A stretch of 25,557 nucleotides of DNA from Bacteroidales bacterium UBA6244 (GTDB lineage: Bacteria > Bacteroidota > Bacteroidia > Bacteroidales > F082): the NCBI GenBank assembly GCA_002440885.1, contig DJVY01000092.1, positions 1 through 25,557 of the forward strand, read 5' to 3'. Shown piece by piece: positions 21,845 to 25,557 of this stretch. Position 1 is the first letter of the stretch; the number at the start of each line of letters is the position of its first letter. Position numbers and translations under genes: made by a program. A model generated the notes under the pieces. That model was not told the DNA's origin and searched no databases. It saw only the letters and a list, made by a program, of their open reading frames with translations.

Positions 21845-22942
21845 ATGGAAATTACAGAAAATCAATCATATAGTGAATCATCAAGAGGATGTTGTACCGT
21901 AAATGATCTGGACATCTCGTCAACGAAAATCAATCAGTTAAGGTGTTGTAAATTGTCGAGCATTAATTGGCTGGACGATTTCCCGCATAGCCCACATCCT
22001 AACGAACCTCAGATTGCAGAAGTCCGGTTTAAAAATGGCCGAAAGGATTTTTTTACTTATCCTGCCGAAATGGCTTTAAAAGAAGGTGAAATTGTTGCTG
22101 TGGAAGCTGCTCCGGGTCATGACATTGGTATTGTCTCTTTGGTAGGTGAAGTTGTTGAATATCAGCTTAAACGTAAGCGTGAGGATCAGAAAAAGCGGGA
22201 CATGAAGCAAATTTTCCGCCATGCCCGTGTGGCCGATGTCGAAAAATGGCTCGAGGTGATAAAAATGGAAGACACCACCATGTTTCGTTCGCGTAGAATT
22301 GCGGCCTCTCTCAAGCTCGAAATGAAAATAAATGATGTGGAATACCAGGGCGACAAAACCAAAGCCGTGTTTTATTATACGGCCAACGATCGCGTGGATT
22401 TCAGGGAGTTGATCAGGCACTTGGCCGACTCTTTCAAAGTGCGCATCGAGATGAAACAAATTGGCGTTCGGCAGGAAGCTGCCAAGCTGGGTGGAATTGG
22501 TCCTTGCGGACGTGAGCTGTGTTGCGCTTCGTTTATGAGCAGTTTTAAAAGTGTTTCAACCAACTCGGCACGGGCTCAACAGCTGTCGCTAAATCCCCAA
22601 AAACTTGCCGGACAATGTGGTAAACTCAAGTGCTGCCTCAACTACGAAGTCGATAGCTATGTTGATGCGTTACGTGATTTTCCGGATCAGTCGATTCCGC
22701 TGCAAACTAAAAAAGGCAAAGCTTTCCATGCGAAAAGCGATGTCTTTGGAAAAATGATGTGGTATAGCTACGCCGGAGATTCGAATAACATGATGGCTTT
22801 AACTACAGAAAAAGTGCGCGAAATCATGAAAATGAACCGTCAGGGTAAGTTTCCTGTCGATTTGGAATCTTATGCCGAGAAAAAAGAAGTCAAAGAGCTT
22901 ACCGACAATGAACAGATGATAGAAAATTCAAATTATATTTAA
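21845..22942 (+). CDS. ricT: PSP1-domain protein of the RicT/YaaT family
   Basis: The 365-residue protein has the PSP1 core: EVRFKNGRKDFFTYP (59-73), GHDIGIVSLVGEVVEYQLKRK, VFYYTANDRVDFRELIRHLADSFKVRIEMKQIGVRQEA, then IGPCGRELCCASF and LAGQCGKLKCCLNYE. Cysteines 221, 226, 227, 258, 263 and 264 lie in the two family clusters. Two further CC pairs are at 16-17 and 34-35 in a polar N-terminal extension before NWLDDFP. In Bacillus the homologue works in a three-protein iron-sulphur complex that acts with RNase Y in mRNA processing. Its role in Bacteroidota is not established. The protein is cytosolic. gldH follows after 55 bases and a class A PBP after that. Confidence 0.88.
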   Translation: MEITENQSYSESSRGCCTVNDLDISSTKINQLRCCKLSSINWLDDFPHSPHPNEPQIAEVRFKNGRKDFFTYPAEMALKEGEIVAVEAAPGHDIGIVSLVGEVVEYQLKRKREDQKKRDMKQIFRHARVADVEKWLEVIKMEDTTMFRSRRIAASLKLEMKINDVEYQGDKTKAVFYYTANDRVDFRELIRHLADSFKVRIEMKQIGVRQEAAKLGGIGPCGRELCCASFMSSFKSVSTNSARAQQLSLNPQKLAGQCGKLKCCLNYEVDSYVDALRDFPDQSIPLQTKKGKAFHAKSDVFGKMMWYSYAGDSNNMMALTTEKVREIMKMNRQGKFPVDLESYAEKKEVKELTDNEQMIENSNYI

Positions 22943-22997
22943 TCATTGGTAAACAATATTTTACGCGCTAATGCATTATATAGTTAAGTGAGTTCAG

Positions 22998-23495
22998 ATG
23001 AAAAATAGATTTGGTTCTTTTGTGATGCTGACTTTTTTAGCCGGGTTGGTGCTTGTTTCGTGCAACTCCGGTGTGATGTATGATGCCCGGGTCGATCTGC
23101 CTGAAACGGGATGGTACAAGGACGAAGCCGTTAAATTTGATGTCGATATTACCGACACGCTGTTGCCTTACGATTTTAATCTCAACATCAACCACACCAC
23201 CGACTACCGTTACGCCAACCTGTATTTATTTATGATCACACGTTTCCCGGATGGAAAAATGAGTCGCGACACACTTGAGGTGATGATGGCCTACCCTGAC
23301 GGCGAATGGCTTGGCAAAGGTTGGGGAACTTTTCGCGATAGGGAGGAAAACCTGCGGACAGAGCTGTTTTTTCCTCGTACCGGTGTCTACACTTTCTATT
23401 TGCAACAGGCTATGCGCGTCGATACGTTGAAAGATATCCGGCGTATTGGTTTGCAGGTGGTACTGTCGGGCGAGCAGGTTTCACACAATTATTGA
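22998..23495 (+). CDS. gldH: Gliding motility lipoprotein GldH
   Basis: A 165-residue lipoprotein with signal MKNRFGSFVMLTFLAGLVLV and lipobox L-V-S-C. The body has the family's layout: a short loop to DLPETGWYKDEAVKFDVDITDTLLPYDFNLNINH, then YRYANLYLFMITRFPDGK, DTLEVMMAYPDGEWLGKGWG, and the C-terminal GVYTFYLQQAMRVDTLKDIRRIGLQV. GldH is needed for gliding in Flavobacterium, but many non-gliding Bacteroidota keep it, and its exact role is not settled. The cluster ricT-gldH-class A PBP suggests an envelope function. The PBP starts 29 bases downstream. Confidence 0.92.
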   Translation: MKNRFGSFVMLTFLAGLVLVSCNSGVMYDARVDLPETGWYKDEAVKFDVDITDTLLPYDFNLNINHTTDYRYANLYLFMITRFPDGKMSRDTLEVMMAYPDGEWLGKGWGTFRDREENLRTELFFPRTGVYTFYLQQAMRVDTLKDIRRIGLQVVLSGEQVSHNY

Positions 23496-23524
23496 TGATT
23501 TAAGACATTAAACTTGACATAAAA

Positions 23525-25557
23525 ATGGCAAATGAAAATCCCGCCGGCAAGAAATTTTTTAATTACCTCGTTAAGTTCTGGCTGCTTTATTTTTTGTTGT
23601 TGGCTGCCGTAGTAGTATTTTTCTATGGCATTGGTGCTGAGTGGTTTGGAAAAATGCCAACTTTTGAAGAACTTGAAAACCCAGAGAGCAACCTGGCCTC
23701 AGAGGTGTATTCATCCGATGGTGTTTTGTTAGGTACTTATTTCATCGAGAACAGGTCAAACATTACCTACAACGACATCAGCCCCAATTTGGTGAATGCC
23801 TTAATGGCTATTGAAGATATTCGTTTTGAGAAACACTCCGGAATCGATGAGCGGGCGCTGTTGCGTGTTGCTTACGGCGTGGCTACAGGAAACTCCAAAG
23901 GTGGCGGGAGTACTTTAACCCAGCAGCTGGCCAAGAACCTTTTTCCCAGAGGCCGACTGAATTCATTGCAGTTGGTTGTTCGTAAATTTCAGGAATGGAT
24001 TACCGCCGTCAAGCTTGAGCGGTATTATTCAAAGCAGGAAATTATTGCGATGTACCTAAACACTGTTTTCTTTGGCCATAATGCTTATGGCATCAAGGCG
24101 GCATCGGCTACTTTCTTCGACAAAAGCCCCGATTCGCTTAATATACAGGAAGCTGCACTCATGGCCGGCGTGGTAAATGCTCCCAGCAGGTACAGTCCTG
24201 TGAGTAACCCCGAGGCCGCCTTTATCCGTCGAAATCTTGTTATCGACCAGATGGCAAAATACGGATTCATCACCAAACACGTTGCCGACTCTGTAAAACA
24301 ACTGCCATTGGGCGTTTCACGCTATGCTCAACTTGATCACAATCAGGGACTGGCGCGTTATTTTAGAGAATACCTAAGGGGTGAGTTAAAAAAGTGGTGT
24401 CAGCAGCATACCAAACCCGATGGTACTCCTTATAACTTGTACAAAGATGGATTGCGTATTTATACAACCATCGACTCGCGCATGCAACGATATGCAGAAG
24501 AGGCTGTAAACGAGCATCTTTCAACCGATCTTCAACCTGCATTTTATCAGCACTGGAAAGGGTTTACACACGCCCCTTTTGCCTTTGATGAGGAGGATGT
24601 AGAAGAAGCTGTTGACAAGATTATGAAACAATCGATGCGCCGTAGTGAACGGTACAGGGTGATGAAACTTAACGGAACGCCGGAAGATTCAATCATCATG
24701 TCGTTTTACGAACCTGTTGAGATGCGCGTCTTCAGTTGGGACGGTCCTGTCGATACAGTTATGACCCCATTGGACTCCATACGCTACTATAAATTTTTTC
24801 TACAGGCCAGCCTTATGTCAATGGAGCCTTCCACTGGTTTTGTAAGAGCTTATGTGGGAGGCAACGATTACCGGTATTTTAAATTCGATCATGTAACACA
24901 AAGTAAGCGGCAGGTTGGTTCTACTTTCAAGCCGTTTTTATATTCGTTGGCCATGCAGGAAGGCGAATATTCACCTTGCTACACGGTGTCGAATATTTCC
25001 TATAGCGTTGAGTTATATGATGGAACTTTTTGGACGCCTAAGAACTCCGGAAACGACAGGGTTGGCGAAGAGGTGACTTTGAAGTGGGCACTGGCCAATT
25101 CAAACAACTGGATTTCAGCCTATCTGATCAGCCGGTTTTCGCCAGAGTCGGTGGTGAAAATGGCACGTAAAATGGGTGTAACCTCCGACATCCCCGCCGT
25201 TCCTTCCATTGCTTTGGGAACGCCCGATTTATCCCTTTACGAAATGGTGGGAGCTATGAACACGTTCGCCGACAAGGGTGTATATGTTAAACCCATGTTT
25301 GTAACCACCATTGAAGACCGCAACGGAAACGTGCTTGAGAAATTTGCTGCCGAAAAAACGGAAGCTATGGACGAGGTAACAGCCTATAAAATGCTACGTC
25401 TGATGGAAGGGGTAGTGGAAAGTGGCACAGGTATCCGGTTGCGCTATCGGTACGGGTTTAACAATCCCATTGCCGGAAAAACAGGGACAACACAAAACCA
25501 ATCGGATGGATGGTTTATGGGCATCACACCTGATCTTACTACCGGAGTTTGGGTGGG
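23525..25557 (+). CDS. Class A penicillin-binding protein (PBP1A-like), 3' end outside the window
   Basis: The frame from the ATG at 23525 stays open to the window edge, giving at least 677 residues. A single transmembrane helix (about 14-34) anchors it. The glycosyltransferase (GT51) domain shows AIEDIRFEKHSGID (catalytic E97), GGGSTLTQQLAKNLF (127-140), VRKFQEW and MYLNTVFFGHNAYGI. A linker specific to Bacteroidota-type enzymes follows (about 330-430). The transpeptidase domain has STFK (466-469, catalytic serine), SNN (526-528) and KTGT (652-655). All catalytic residues of both domains are present. It polymerises and cross-links peptidoglycan on the periplasmic side. It follows gldH by 29 bases, probably on one transcript. 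mrcA/ponA-like naming is possible but I leave the symbol blank. Confidence 0.95.
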   Translation, partial: MANENPAGKKFFNYLVKFWLLYFLLLAAVVVFFYGIGAEWFGKMPTFEELENPESNLASEVYSSDGVLLGTYFIENRSNITYNDISPNLVNALMAIEDIRFEKHSGIDERALLRVAYGVATGNSKGGGSTLTQQLAKNLFPRGRLNSLQLVVRKFQEWITAVKLERYYSKQEIIAMYLNTVFFGHNAYGIKAASATFFDKSPDSLNIQEAALMAGVVNAPSRYSPVSNPEAAFIRRNLVIDQMAKYGFITKHVADSVKQLPLGVSRYAQLDHNQGLARYFREYLRGELKKWCQQHTKPDGTPYNLYKDGLRIYTTIDSRMQRYAEEAVNEHLSTDLQPAFYQHWKGFTHAPFAFDEEDVEEAVDKIMKQSMRRSERYRVMKLNGTPEDSIIMSFYEPVEMRVFSWDGPVDTVMTPLDSIRYYKFFLQASLMSMEPSTGFVRAYVGGNDYRYFKFDHVTQSKRQVGSTFKPFLYSLAMQEGEYSPCYTVSNISYSVELYDGTFWTPKNSGNDRVGEEVTLKWALANSNNWISAYLISRFSPESVVKMARKMGVTSDIPAVPSIALGTPDLSLYEMVGAMNTFADKGVYVKPMFVTTIEDRNGNVLEKFAAEKTEAMDEVTAYKMLRLMEGVVESGTGIRLRYRYGFNNPIAGKTGTTQNQSDGWFMGITPDLTTGVWV

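Noticed and set aside
1..25557. Possible CRISPR array, transposon, prophage or toxin-antitoxin system
   Set aside because: No regularly spaced repeats, transposase or integrase motifs, or paired toxin-antitoxin genes were seen. The small lipoprotein is not evidence for an immunity protein.

Overview
The window comes from a member of the Bacteroidota, most likely an anaerobic or marine Bacteroidales/Marinilabiliales-type organism. The evidence is a PorP-GldK-GldL-GldM-GldN type IX secretion (T9SS) locus, a GldH lipoprotein, two proteins with C-terminal T9SS sorting domains, many -7 boxes of the Bacteroidota form TAnnTTTG, and very weak Shine-Dalgarno signals. Which order it belongs to is inference. 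Nearly all of the right-hand 21 kb is conserved core genome. The accessory-looking part is the first 4.6 kb.

Layout. Positions 1-1200 are A+T-rich and hold the 3' end of an unrecognised beta-rich protein, a small lipoprotein, and a stretch with three related hairpins, the last a good terminator. Positions 1206-4261 (minus strand) hold two large secreted proteins with T9SS sorting domains that share a duplicated promoter/leader/signal-peptide cassette. Positions 4359-4650 hold a minus-strand tRNA-Ala(GGC) with its terminator and a damaged partial second copy of the tRNA 5' half in its leader. From 4659 everything is on the plus strand: thpR (RNA 2',3'-cyclic phosphodiesterase), porP, gldK-gldL-gldM-gldN ending at a strong terminator, recG, pheT, then an operon of a sigma-54 activator (AAA+ and Fis-type HTH, no sensor domain), lptE, a TPR-like protein and secG with a terminator. 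After that come groES-groEL with a terminator, and finally a ricT-like PSP1 protein, gldH and a class A penicillin-binding protein that runs off the window.

How the parts fit. GldK (lipoprotein ring), GldL/GldM (inner-membrane proton-driven motor), GldN (periplasmic ring partner) and PorP (outer-membrane protein) are the trans-envelope core of the T9SS. The two minus-strand proteins are likely cargo. lptE (LPS export), secG (Sec translocon), gldH and the class A PBP are also envelope functions, so most of the window builds or crosses the cell envelope. recG, pheT, groESL, thpR and the tRNA are housekeeping genes.

I found no CRISPR array, transposase, integrase or clear defence system. The most interesting signals are small: the tRNA 5'-half duplication with a hairpin in place of its D-loop, the duplicated promoter/signal-peptide cassette that leaves one cargo protein with two tandem signal peptides, a -24-type TGGCAC element before groES, and the hairpin family with an apparent compensatory base change.
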